DNA of 64,000 nt from Ensifer adhaerens (GTDB lineage Bacteria > Pseudomonadota > Alphaproteobacteria > Rhizobiales > Rhizobiaceae): contig NZ_CP083350.1 of the NCBI RefSeq assembly GCF_020035535.1, forward strand, positions 1,374,501 to 1,438,500, read 5' to 3'. This document shows positions 1 to 8,587 of this stretch, one piece after another. A model generated the notes under the pieces. The model did not search any database, was not told the DNA's origin, and was given only the letters and a program-made list of their open reading frames with translations. Numbering within the stretch: position 1 is the first letter of the stretch; each line of letters begins with the position of its first letter. A program made the translations under genes and the position numbers.

Positions 1-1
1 A

Positions 2-673
2 AGCGGCCATGGCGTCGATATTATCGAGGGATGCGAAGTCACAGACTTCATCCGGCACGGAGACAGAATTGTCGGCGTCGAGACCACACGCGGGCGCATC
101 GGCGCAGGAAAGGTAGGGCTCGCGGTGGCCGGTCACACCTCGGTTCTCGGCCAGAAGGCTGGTCTGGAACTGCCGATCGAAAGCCATTTGCTGCAGGCAT
201 TCGTGACTGAGCCCGTCAAGCCACTCGTTGACCACGTTATCGCCTATGGCGCGGACCACTTTTACCTGAGCCAATCGGACAAGGGCGGGCTCGTCTTTGG
301 TGGGAACCTAGACGGATACAACTCCTATTCCCAGCGTGGAAACACAGGCGTGCTACGGGAAGTTTGTGAAGCCGCGATCGCGCTGATGCCGAATATTTCC
401 AGGCTGCGTCTACTTCGCCACTGGGGGGGCATTATGGACATGACGCCGGACGCTAGTCCGATTATCTCGCTGACACCTGTCGACGGCCTCTATCTGAACG
501 GCGGTTGGTGCTACGGCGGCTTCAAGGCAACCCCTGCGTCAGGCTGGTGCTTCGCGCACATGCTGGCGACCGACCAAACACACGAACTCACCCGTTGCTA
601 CAGGCTCGACCGCTTCCGGACGGGACACATGATTGATGAGGCCGGAGCAGGCCCGTTCGCATGGCTTCAATAG
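2..673 (+). CDS. soxB: Sarcosine oxidase beta subunit, C-terminal part (cut by window edge)
   Basis: The frame is open from the first bases of the window to a TAG at 671-673, so this is the 3' part of a longer gene. The readable protein (about 223 residues) has the FAD-dependent oxidoreductase C-terminal pattern of heterotetrameric sarcosine oxidase beta: VGVETTRGRIGAGKVG, then AGHTSVL, the MDMTPDASPIIS stretch and the LNGGWCYGGFKATP motif near the flavin site. SoxB carries the covalent FMN and non-covalent FAD of the enzyme that oxidises sarcosine to glycine, with the one-carbon unit passed to tetrahydrofolate. It is followed 10 bp later by soxD, then soxA and soxG, the usual operon order. 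The family identification is firm; the N-terminal half, including the FAD-binding GxGxxG, lies outside the window. Confidence 0.93.
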   Translation, partial: SGHGVDIIEGCEVTDFIRHGDRIVGVETTRGRIGAGKVGLAVAGHTSVLGQKAGLELPIESHLLQAFVTEPVKPLVDHVIAYGADHFYLSQSDKGGLVFGGNLDGYNSYSQRGNTGVLREVCEAAIALMPNISRLRLLRHWGGIMDMTPDASPIISLTPVDGLYLNGGWCYGGFKATPASGWCFAHMLATDQTHELTRCYRLDRFRTGHMIDEAGAGPFAWLQ

Positions 674-683
674 GAGATGACAA

Positions 684-950
684 ATGCTTCGTATTGCCTG
701 CCCCTCCTGCGGTGTTCGCGACCAAGGGGAGTTTCGCTATGGAGGCGATGCTACCGTGGAACGGCCCTCCTATGACAACGCCGACCAGGAAGCGTGGTTT
801 AGGTACGTTTACGTTCGGCCGAACCCGAAAGGACTGCACCAAGAATACTGGCAGCATATCTTTGGATGCCGCCAGTGGCTCGTAGTCGAACGTGACACCG
901 TAACCCATTCCATCAGCTCGGTCGAATTTGCAAGAAAGCAGCGGGCATGA
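684..950 (+). CDS. soxD: Sarcosine oxidase delta subunit
   Basis: An 88-residue protein of typical SoxD length. The N-terminus has a CPSCG zinc-ribbon half at residues 6-10, with further ligands expected from H53 and C60 in the QHIFGCRQW segment; SoxD of known heterotetrameric enzymes binds one zinc with three Cys and one His. The NPKGLHQEYWQHIFGCR block is a family hallmark. It is a small structural subunit of the cytoplasmic sarcosine oxidase complex. The start ATG at 684 follows a GGAGATGA ribosome-binding stretch, and the gene ends in an ATGA overlap with soxA, so translation is coupled. Confidence 0.93.
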   Translation: MLRIACPSCGVRDQGEFRYGGDATVERPSYDNADQEAWFRYVYVRPNPKGLHQEYWQHIFGCRQWLVVERDTVTHSISSVEFARKQRA

Positions 951-3883
951 CGTCGAACAAAAAGCGACTTCCATCCGGCGGACACCTGGATCGTTCGCAG
1001 GTTCTCAAGTTTACCTTCGATGGTGAGGTATTTTCCGGCTACAAGGGTGATACTTTGGCTTCGGCGTTACTGGCCAATGGCGTCACGCTTGTCGGGCGCA
1101 GCTTCAAATATCACCGGCCGCGGGGCTTCTTGTCCGCCGGCGCTGAGGAACCCAACGCGCTGCTCACCATCGGCAGCGGGGCTCGGCGCGAACCGAACAT
1201 TCCTGCGACGACCGCCGAGCTCAGTTCGGGTCTCGAGGCGTTCAGCCAAAACAATTGGCCTTCCCTGCGCTTCGACCTGCAGAGCATCAATGGACTCTTC
1301 AGCCCGATTCTTTCCTCAGGCTTCTATTACAAGACGTTCATGGGCCCAACCCGCAAGGCCTGGATGTTCTACGAGCACTTCATCCGGAAGGCGGCGGGCC
1401 TGGGCCGTGGAACGATTGAGGTAGATCCGGACAGTTACAGCGCTCGAGATGACTTCACGGAAGTGGCCGTCGTGGGTGCCGGCCCGGCGGGGCTCGCGGC
1501 GGCGACTGCGGCCGCACAGGCGGGAGCACGTGTCGTTCTCATCGAACAGGATTTCGAACTGGGCGGCCAACTCCTGTCGGAACCCGGGGCCACCACATGG
1601 CTCGATGCCGTCCGGACCAACTTGCTAACGATGCCGAACGTCTGCGTCATGAACCGAACAGTCGCGTTCGGCCACTATGACGGCAATTCTCTCGCGCTCC
1701 TAGAAGAGGCCGATCCAGTTGCGACCAAACCCGGCGATGCCCGGAAAATCTTCACGTTGCTGCGTGCAGAGAAAATTGTCTTCGCCACAGGCGCCATCGA
1801 ACGCCCAATGGTCTTTTCCAACAACGACCGACCCGGTGTGATGTTGAATTCGGCCATCAGGACCTATCTGAACCGATTTGCCATCCTGCCCGGTCGCAAC
1901 GTCGTCATCAGCACCGTCGATGACAACGCCTATGCGCTGGCGTACGAGCTTGCTAGCAAGGGTGTGCGCGTTACCGTTGCGGACACGCGTCCCTCGTTGA
2001 ACCCGGTGTTGCTCGACAGGGTGCGAAACGCCGGCGCCGAGGTTCATCTTGAAACCCACATCCGCAACGTAACGGGTGGACTAGCCACTCGCTCTGTCCA
2101 ATTTTCGGGCAAGAGCGGAACAACAAGCATTGACTGTGATGTCGTCGGCATGTCAGGCGGCTGGTCCCCCGTCCTACACCTGACATCGCATCAAGGCGTT
2201 AAACCAACCTACCGGTCCGAAATCGACGCATTTGTGCCAGGTCAACTACCCGAGGGGCAATTCGTCGCCGGCGCAATCACAGGGAGCGTGGCCACAACAC
2301 AGGCAGTCATGGAAGGGCTTAGAGCTGGTCGTTCTGCTGCAGCGGCTGTCGGCTACCATAGAGAGATCGCGGATTTGGCGGCTCCAGACATCGCCGATTC
2401 CACCGGTCCCGGCGCAGTCCACAAGCCGGCCTTTGGTCAACGCAAGGCGTTCATCGACTTTCAGATGGACGTAACACTCGATGATATCCAGTTGGCCCAG
2501 CGCGAAGGATATGAAGCGATCGAACATCTAAAACGGTACACGACGCTCGGAATGGGGACGGATCAAGGAAAAACCAGTAATATTAGTGCGTTGAAAGCAA
2601 TGGCTGAATTGCGAGGGACAACGGTTCCGGCAACCGGTACAACCACGTTCCGTCCACCTTACACGCCAGTGGCAATTGGCGCTCTGGCGGGCCGGGCAAT
2701 CGGTGTGCATTTCCGTCCGGTTCGTCGTACGCCCATGCATGATTGGCATATCGCAAACGGCGCGGAGATGGTTGAAGTTGGCCTCTGGATGCGCCCTTGG
2801 TTCTTCCGGGAATTCGGCGACGATGTGAACGCGGCCTACGTCAATGAGATGCGACTCGTCCGTACCGAAGCGGGCCTAATGGACATATCGACACTGGGTA
2901 AGATCGATGTTCAGGGACCGGATGCGGCCACTTTTCTTGACCGCGTCTATGCCAACGGATTCGCGAGCCTCAAGCTCGGCCGGGCACGCTATGGCGTGAT
3001 GTTACGTGACGACGGTATCGTATTCGACGATGGAACGACGACGCGTGTTGGCCAGGACCGCTATTTCATGACGACGTCAACCGCAAAGGCAGCGGATGTT
3101 CTTTCCTGGCTCGAATTCCTGCTCGACAGCGCTTGGTCGGATCTGCGCGTTTCGGTCTCCTCAATCACTGACGAGTGGGCTGGGATGTCCATCGCTGGCC
3201 CCAACGCGCACGCTATATTGACGGAGGCGTTCCACGGGCTGGATGTTTCCGGTGAAGCGTTGCCTCATATGGCCATGACAGAAGGTACTTTCCAGGGTAG
3301 CGCGCTCAGGATATTGCGTTTGAGCTACTCGGGTGAGCGGGCTTATGAAATCTATGTCGGTGCCTCGAAAGGAGCGGCCGCGTGGGAACATATACTCGAC
3401 ATCGGGTCGCGCCGTGGCCTGAAGCCATACGGTGTCGAAGCGCTCGGAGCGCTACGGATCGAAAAGGGCCATGTCGCCGGCCCGGAAATCGATGGCAGGA
3501 CGACACTGGCGGATCTTGGCATGGGGCGGATGGTCGCCAAGCGAACCGGCTATGTCGGTGAGGCCTTGAGCCGCCGTGAAGCCTTCCAAACGGCAAACCG
3601 GCAGCGAGTTGTGGGCCTGCAATGCATCGACACCGGAAAACGACTTCGCGGTGGCGCGCTTCTATTCGCACCTGGAGATCCGTTGACGGGGCATGGCCGC
3701 GGACGCGTCACATCGACGACCTTCAGCCCTGAACTCGGATGCTCCATCGGTCTCGGTTTGCTCGCAGCGGATGTCGCTGGTGAAGACATCATAGCGAGCT
3801 ACCCAATGAAAAACGAAATCGTTCGAGCCAAGATAGTTTCGCCTATCTTCTTAGACCCTGCCGGAGAACGCATGCATGCCTAA
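947..3883 (+). CDS. soxA: Sarcosine oxidase alpha subunit
   Basis: A 978-residue protein, normal for SoxA. It has an N-terminal 2Fe-2S-ferredoxin-like fold segment (around residues 20-85, including GRSFKYHRPRGF), a dinucleotide-binding motif VVGAGPAGLAAA at about residues 174-185, a pyridine-nucleotide-disulphide-oxidoreductase-like middle, and a C-terminal GcvT/aminomethyltransferase-like domain from about residue 600 that binds tetrahydrofolate. Together with SoxB, D and G it oxidises sarcosine to glycine, hydrogen peroxide and 5,10-methylene-tetrahydrofolate. The ATG overlaps the soxD stop (ATGA). The 3' end overlaps soxG by 8 bp. No defect is visible. Confidence 0.95.
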   Translation: MTSNKKRLPSGGHLDRSQVLKFTFDGEVFSGYKGDTLASALLANGVTLVGRSFKYHRPRGFLSAGAEEPNALLTIGSGARREPNIPATTAELSSGLEAFSQNNWPSLRFDLQSINGLFSPILSSGFYYKTFMGPTRKAWMFYEHFIRKAAGLGRGTIEVDPDSYSARDDFTEVAVVGAGPAGLAAATAAAQAGARVVLIEQDFELGGQLLSEPGATTWLDAVRTNLLTMPNVCVMNRTVAFGHYDGNSLALLEEADPVATKPGDARKIFTLLRAEKIVFATGAIERPMVFSNNDRPGVMLNSAIRTYLNRFAILPGRNVVISTVDDNAYALAYELASKGVRVTVADTRPSLNPVLLDRVRNAGAEVHLETHIRNVTGGLATRSVQFSGKSGTTSIDCDVVGMSGGWSPVLHLTSHQGVKPTYRSEIDAFVPGQLPEGQFVAGAITGSVATTQAVMEGLRAGRSAAAAVGYHREIADLAAPDIADSTGPGAVHKPAFGQRKAFIDFQMDVTLDDIQLAQREGYEAIEHLKRYTTLGMGTDQGKTSNISALKAMAELRGTTVPATGTTTFRPPYTPVAIGALAGRAIGVHFRPVRRTPMHDWHIANGAEMVEVGLWMRPWFFREFGDDVNAAYVNEMRLVRTEAGLMDISTLGKIDVQGPDAATFLDRVYANGFASLKLGRARYGVMLRDDGIVFDDGTTTRVGQDRYFMTTSTAKAADVLSWLEFLLDSAWSDLRVSVSSITDEWAGMSIAGPNAHAILTEAFHGLDVSGEALPHMAMTEGTFQGSALRILRLSYSGERAYEIYVGASKGAAAWEHILDIGSRRGLKPYGVEALGALRIEKGHVAGPEIDGRTTLADLGMGRMVAKRTGYVGEALSRREAFQTANRQRVVGLQCIDTGKRLRGGALLFAPGDPLTGHGRGRVTSTTFSPELGCSIGLGLLAADVAGEDIIASYPMKNEIVRAKIVSPIFLDPAGERMHA

Positions 3884-4367
3884 GCTTCAAAGCTCCGAGA
3901 GTCTGACAGTCACTGTCTCAAACTGCCCCATTGTCCAATTGGACGCCTGGGCCGGCGAGCTATCTGCATTCGAGTCGAAAGTCGCCCAGGATATCGGAGG
4001 CCCCTTGCCGGCCGAGACAGGCCAGATAACGGTTCATGGTGACCTCACCATCGCGCGCGCGCGACCTGGTCGGTTCTGGGTCTTTTCGGCGAACGCCCCT
4101 TTCAAGTTGAGCATTCCGCCAGAACTAGGTTGTGCGCTACATCTCAGCGAGGGCCGAATACGCATAAAGGTCGGTGCGGCGAACCTGCGGCGCGTCGTTT
4201 CGAAATGCCTCGCAATCGACTGGGAGGCGAGCGAAGGTGTGGCAACGTTTACGTCGATGCACCGTATTCCCGTGCTGTTCATGCGATCTTCTGCAAGTGA
4301 CGGTGAATTCATAGTACCGCGCACCTTCGCTCAGAGCATCCAAGAATGGTTGGAGGAATGCCTGTGA
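3876..4367 (+). CDS. soxG: Sarcosine oxidase gamma subunit
   Basis: A 163-residue protein of the small gamma subunit family, lacking cofactor motifs, as expected. Features seen are the ARPGRFWVFS segment and a conserved C-terminal RTFAQSIQEWLEE end. The ATG at 3876 lies inside the last codons of soxA; GGAG at 3863-3866 serves as ribosome-binding site. An alternative ATG at 3872 is in the soxA frame and is not a start for this gene. The gene ends at TGA 4365-4367, sharing a GTGA overlap with the next gene, so the ectoine genes downstream appear translationally coupled to the sox operon. Confidence 0.9.
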   Translation: MPKLQSSESLTVTVSNCPIVQLDAWAGELSAFESKVAQDIGGPLPAETGQITVHGDLTIARARPGRFWVFSANAPFKLSIPPELGCALHLSEGRIRIKVGAANLRRVVSKCLAIDWEASEGVATFTSMHRIPVLFMRSSASDGEFIVPRTFAQSIQEWLEECL

Positions 4368-5353
4368 TCCAACTGGAGAGCATCGTTGCAGCGCGGAAAC
4401 GTATAGAGCGCTACGTATACCGCACACCGTTCGTGCAATCAGCTACACTGACAAAGCTGTGTGGCGCGCCTATTGGCCTCAAGCTTGAGCATCACCAGAG
4501 GACGGGCAGCTTCAAGTTGCGCGGCGCTACGAATGCGGTTCTGTCACTGACGCCCGAAGAGCGAGCCCGTGGCGTCGTGACTGCATCCACGGGCAATCAT
4601 GGACGCGCGCTTGCCTACGCGGCAAAGCTACAGGGCTCGAATGCGACGGTGTGCATGTCCCATCTGGTTCCCGACAACAAAGTCGCTGAGATTCGCAGCC
4701 TCGGCGCCAATGTCCGCATCGTCGGCAAATCGCAGGACGACGCTCAGGAAGAAGCAAACCGCCTAGCCGCCGACAACGGACTCGTGCTGGTGCTGCCTTT
4801 CGATCATCCAAACGTCGTCGCCGGCCAGGGCACGCTCGGGCTTGAAATCGTCGACGCGATGCCGGACGTGATGACAGTGCTTGTGCCGCTTTCGGGAGGT
4901 GGGCTTGCAGCCGGTGTGGCCGCGGCCGTGAAAGGAAGGTCACCGAAGGCCCGCGTCATCGGCCTCACCATGGATCGAGGGGCTGCGATGAAGGCGAGCC
5001 TTGACGTGGGACGGCCGGTGCAAGTCGAGGAGGTGGCAAGTCTTGCCGATTCCCTCGGTGGCGGCATCGGCCTCGATAACGCCGTGACCTTCGAAATGTG
5101 CCGAGCGCTGCTCGACGACGTGATCTTGCTGTCTGAAGCCGAGATCGCGGCCGGCATGCGGCATGCTTATTCCCAAGAGCGCGAGGTGATCGAGGGGGCA
5201 GGGGCCGTCGGCATTGCGGCCTTGCTTTCCGGTCGGCTGGGCCGGCTGGACGGGCCTGTGGCAGTCATCCTGTCCGGTCGCAATGTCGATATGGACCTGC
5301 ACCGACGGGTCATCAACGGCGCGATCGATCCGTTTAAGGAGGAAGAAGTATGA
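4364..5353 (+). CDS. eutB: Hydroxyectoine utilisation dehydratase (threonine-dehydratase family)
   Basis: A fold-type II PLP enzyme of about 329 residues. The PLP lysine lies in GSFKLRGA (K51 with the chosen start), the STGNHGRALAYAA motif follows, and the glycine-rich phosphate cup is LSGGGLAAG. Sequence alone resembles threonine/serine dehydratase, but the immediate partners eutC, doeA and doeB identify it as EutB, which with EutC is thought to convert hydroxyectoine to ectoine. GTG at 4364 is preferred: GGAGG at 4352-4356 sits 7 nt upstream and the start shares GTGA with the soxG stop. ATG codons at 4346 and 4358 are in frame, but their spacing from GGAGG is wrong. The stop overlaps eutC by ATGA. 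Confidence 0.85.
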   Translation: MIQLESIVAARKRIERYVYRTPFVQSATLTKLCGAPIGLKLEHHQRTGSFKLRGATNAVLSLTPEERARGVVTASTGNHGRALAYAAKLQGSNATVCMSHLVPDNKVAEIRSLGANVRIVGKSQDDAQEEANRLAADNGLVLVLPFDHPNVVAGQGTLGLEIVDAMPDVMTVLVPLSGGGLAAGVAAAVKGRSPKARVIGLTMDRGAAMKASLDVGRPVQVEEVASLADSLGGGIGLDNAVTFEMCRALLDDVILLSEAEIAAGMRHAYSQEREVIEGAGAVGIAALLSGRLGRLDGPVAVILSGRNVDMDLHRRVINGAIDPFKEEEV

Positions 5354-6342
5354 CGACGATGAAAATTCTAACCGAGGCAGATTTAAGGCGCATCGTTCCG
5401 CTCGATCTTGAAGCTATTGCCTGCGTGGAAGACGCGTTCCGCGCGCTTGCTACCAAGGCGGTCGCCATGCCGCCGATCCTGAGGCTCGACATTCCCGAAG
5501 CGCGCGGCGAGGTCGATGTTAAGACGGCTTACGTGCCCGGTCTCGATGGTTTCGCCATCAAGATCAGTCCTGGCTTCTTCGACAATCCGAAGATCGGCCT
5601 GCCGAGCACCAACGGCCTGATGGTGCTGCTTTCCACGAAAACTGGCCTGGTAGAGGCCGTGCTGCTCGACAACGGCTACCTGACGGATGTGCGGACCGCC
5701 GCGGCCGGCGCCGTTGCGGCTCGGCACCTTTCGCGCCCGGATGCCAAGGTCGCCGCCATCTTCGGCGCCGGCATGCAGGCAAGGTTGCAGCTCGAGGCCT
5801 TAAGCCTCGTGCGGCCGATCCGCGAAGCACGCGTCTGGGCAAGAGACGTTGCAAAGGCTAAGGCCGCCGCAGCGGACATGACGGTGAAGCTCGGCTTTCC
5901 GGTTCGTGCCGAGGCCGACGGCCGCGCCGCTGTCGATGGCGCCGACATCATCGTTACCACCACGCCGTCCGGAACACCGGTACTTCGGACCGACTGGCTC
6001 CAGCCTGGCCAGCATGTCACGGCCATGGGGTCGGACGCCGAGCACAAAAACGAGATCGAGCCCGCCATTGTCACCGGCGTCGGCCTCTACGTCGCCGACA
6101 GCCTCAAGCAGACGCGCAGGCTCGGTGAACTCCACCATGCCATCGAAGCGGGTCTGGTGGCGGAGGGCACGATCTTCCCCGAACTCGGCGAGATCGTCGC
6201 CGGGCGCAAGCCGGGCCGTAGCGGCCCCGAGCAGATCACCGTGGCGGACCTGACCGGCACGGGCATTCAGGACACGGCCATCGCAACGCTTGCTGCCGCC
6301 CGCGCGGCTGCGACGGGCACCGGCACGTTCTTCGAGAGTTGA
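5350..6342 (+). CDS. eutC: Ectoine utilisation cyclodeaminase-like protein
   Basis: A 330-residue member of the ornithine cyclodeaminase/mu-crystallin family. The NAD-binding motif AAIFGAGMQARLQLEAL is at about residues 136-152, and the substrate-side residues KISPGFFDNP and the LLDNGYLTDVRTAAAGA block are present. Ornithine cyclodeaminase would be possible from sequence alone; its place between eutB and doeA argues for EutC, the proposed partner of EutB in hydroxyectoine processing. A strong AAGGAGG lies upstream and ATG overlaps the eutB TGA. By eye, third positions are markedly richer in G and C from here to purU than in soxA or folD, a possible sign of different origin (not computed). Confidence 0.85.
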   Translation: MTTMKILTEADLRRIVPLDLEAIACVEDAFRALATKAVAMPPILRLDIPEARGEVDVKTAYVPGLDGFAIKISPGFFDNPKIGLPSTNGLMVLLSTKTGLVEAVLLDNGYLTDVRTAAAGAVAARHLSRPDAKVAAIFGAGMQARLQLEALSLVRPIREARVWARDVAKAKAAAADMTVKLGFPVRAEADGRAAVDGADIIVTTTPSGTPVLRTDWLQPGQHVTAMGSDAEHKNEIEPAIVTGVGLYVADSLKQTRRLGELHHAIEAGLVAEGTIFPELGEIVAGRKPGRSGPEQITVADLTGTGIQDTAIATLAAARAAATGTGTFFES

Positions 6343-6376
6343 GACCGGCTTTTCGCCGGGTATAGAGGAAAAACCG

Positions 6377-7558
6377 ATGAAACAAGCGAACCTGAAGTTC
6401 TCACTTCCGGAGTATGAAACGCGTCTTCAAAAAACGCGGAAAGCCATGGAGGCCAAGGGCATCGACGTGCTGATCGTCAGCGATCCGTCGAACATGAACT
6501 GGCTGACCGGCTATGACGGCTGGTCCTTCTACGTGCACCAATGCGTCGTCGTGCCGCCGGCGGGTGAACCGATCTGGTATGGCCGCGGCCAGGATGCCAA
6601 CGGCGCCAAGTTCACCGCCTACCTCAAGCACGAAAACATCATCGGCTATCCGGACCACTATGTGCAGTCGACCGAGCGCCACCCGATGGATTACTTATCG
6701 GCCAAGCTTGCCGAACGCGGTCTCGACAAGCTGACGATCGGCGTGGAGATGGACAATTACTGGTTCTCCGCCGCCGCCTTCGCGTCGCTTGTGAAGCACC
6801 TGCCGAACGCCCGCTTTATCGACGCGACCGCCCTCGTCAATTGGCAGCGCGCGGTCAAGAGCGAGGCGGAAATCGGCTACATGCGCAACGCCGCAAGGAT
6901 CGTCGAAAAGATGCATGAGCGCATCTTCGACAAGATCGAGGCCGGCATGCGCAAATGCGATCTGGTCGCGGAAATCTATGATGCCGGAACCCGTGGCGTT
7001 GACGGCATCGGCGGCGATTATCCGGCGATCGTGCCGCTACTGCCCTCGGGCGTGGAGGCCTCTGCACCGCACCTCACCTGGGACGACCGGCCGATGAAGA
7101 CAGGCGAGGGCACCTTCTTCGAGATTGCCGGCTGCTATCACCGTTACCACGTGCCGCTCTCGCGCACCGTCTTCCTCGGTAAACCGACGCAGGCCTTCAT
7201 CGACGCGGAAAAGGCCACGCTGGAGGGCATGGAGGCAGGCCTCGAAAAAGCGCGACCCGGCAATACCTGCGAGGATATCGCCAACGCCTTCTTCGCCGTG
7301 CTCAAGAAGTACGGGATCGTGAAGGACAACCGCACGGGCTATGGCATCGGCGTGTCCTATCCGCCGGACTGGGGCGAGCGCACGATGAGCCTGCGTCCCG
7401 GCGACCGCAGCGAACTGAAGCCGGGCATGACCTTCCACTTCATGACCGGGCTCTGGCTCGAGGACATGGGCTTCGAGACGACCGAGAGCATTCTGATCAC
7501 CGAGAGCGGCGTCGAGTGCCTCGCCAACGTGCCGCGCAAGCTCCATGTGAAGGATTGA
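6377..7558 (+). CDS. doeA: Ectoine hydrolase (M24 prolidase-like)
   Basis: A 393-residue protein with creatinase N-terminal and M24 pita-bread C-terminal domains. It hydrolyses the ectoine ring to N-acetyl-diaminobutyrate (DoeA, also named EutD). The region where metal-dependent prolidases carry their DxTR motif reads instead GCYHRYHVPLSRT, so the usual metal-ligand aspartates are absent; this agrees with what is known for ectoine hydrolases, which do not use the standard dinuclear centre. ATG 6377 is chosen because GAGGAAAA precedes it; the longer in-frame extension to 6290 runs into eutC. doeB begins 4 bp after the stop. Cytoplasmic, no signal peptide. Confidence 0.9.
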   Translation: MKQANLKFSLPEYETRLQKTRKAMEAKGIDVLIVSDPSNMNWLTGYDGWSFYVHQCVVVPPAGEPIWYGRGQDANGAKFTAYLKHENIIGYPDHYVQSTERHPMDYLSAKLAERGLDKLTIGVEMDNYWFSAAAFASLVKHLPNARFIDATALVNWQRAVKSEAEIGYMRNAARIVEKMHERIFDKIEAGMRKCDLVAEIYDAGTRGVDGIGGDYPAIVPLLPSGVEASAPHLTWDDRPMKTGEGTFFEIAGCYHRYHVPLSRTVFLGKPTQAFIDAEKATLEGMEAGLEKARPGNTCEDIANAFFAVLKKYGIVKDNRTGYGIGVSYPPDWGERTMSLRPGDRSELKPGMTFHFMTGLWLEDMGFETTESILITESGVECLANVPRKLHVKD

Positions 7559-7562
7559 TCTG

Positions 7563-8576
7563 ATGACTAAGTCTGATCTAAGGCCATCGCCCATTTCCGC
7601 CAATGTGGATTTTTCAGCCGAAGGCGTTCAGCACGGTTTCCTGCGTCTGCCTTATAGCCGCGACGATTCCGCCTGGGGCTCGGTAATGATCCCGGTGACG
7701 GTCGTGAAGAACGGGGAGGGGCCGACGGCCCTTCTCACCGGCGGCAACCACGGCGACGAATATGAGGGGCCGATTGCGCTCTTCGATCTCGCCCGCACGC
7801 TGAAGGCCGACGACGTCACGGGTCGCGTGATCATCGTGCCAGCGATGAACTATCCGGCCTTTTTGGCCGGCGCCCGCACCTCGCCGATCGACAAGGGAAA
7901 CATGAACCGCAGTTTCCCGGGCGCGCCGGACGGCACGGTGACCCAGAAGATTGCCGACTATTTCCAGCGCACGCTGCTACCGCTTGCCGATATCGTGCTC
8001 GACTTTCATTCCGGCGGAAAGACGCTCGATTTCCTGCCCTTCTGCGCGGCCCACATCCTGCTGGATAAGGCACAGGAGGAAAAATCCTTTGACCTCGTCA
8101 GGGCATTCGGCGCCCCATGGTCTATGAAGATGCTGGAGATCGATGCCGTCGGCATGTACGACACGGCCGCGGAGGAGATGGGCAAGGTCTTCATCACCAC
8201 CGAGCTTGGCGGTGGCGGGACGGCGACGGCGAGGAGTGCTGCCATCGCCAAGACGGGCGTTTCCAACGTGCTGAAGGCGGCGGGCATCTTGAAAGGCACT
8301 GTCGAAAGCGCAGAAACCACGTGGCTCGACATGCCGGATGGAAATTGCTTTTGCTTTGCGGAGGACAGCGGCCTTATCGAGCCGTTCGTCGATCTCGGCG
8401 ACCAGGTGAAGAGCGGCCAGGTTGTCGCCCGTATCTATCCGCTAGGCCGCACCGGCGTTGAACCATTGGACGTGCATGCTAAGATGGACGGCATCCTTGT
8501 CGCTCGCCATTTCCCCGGTCTCGTCAAATCCGGAGATTGTGTCAGCGTGCTGGCGATCAGCCGTTCAGTCGACTAG
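7563..8576 (+). CDS. doeB: N-alpha-acetyl-diaminobutyrate deacetylase
   Basis: A 337-residue member of the succinylglutamate desuccinylase/aspartoacylase (AstE/AspA) zinc amidohydrolase family. The zinc-binding GNHGDEYEGP motif is at about residues 60-69 and the third ligand lies in DFHSGGKTLDF. It removes acetyl from the product of DoeA to give L-2,4-diaminobutyrate. The gene follows doeA after 4 bp and precedes purU by 11 bp, so it belongs to the same transcription unit. The synonym EutE is used in Sinorhizobium and Ruegeria. No anomalies are seen. Confidence 0.9.
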   Translation: MTKSDLRPSPISANVDFSAEGVQHGFLRLPYSRDDSAWGSVMIPVTVVKNGEGPTALLTGGNHGDEYEGPIALFDLARTLKADDVTGRVIIVPAMNYPAFLAGARTSPIDKGNMNRSFPGAPDGTVTQKIADYFQRTLLPLADIVLDFHSGGKTLDFLPFCAAHILLDKAQEEKSFDLVRAFGAPWSMKMLEIDAVGMYDTAAEEMGKVFITTELGGGGTATARSAAIAKTGVSNVLKAAGILKGTVESAETTWLDMPDGNCFCFAEDSGLIEPFVDLGDQVKSGQVVARIYPLGRTGVEPLDVHAKMDGILVARHFPGLVKSGDCVSVLAISRSVD

Positions 8577-8587
8577 GCGAGGAGCGT

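Noticed and set aside
4346..4360. ATG codons at 4346 and 4358 as eutB starts
   Set aside because: GGAGG at 4352-4356 overlaps or touches them; GTG 4364 has proper spacing and the GTGA overlap.
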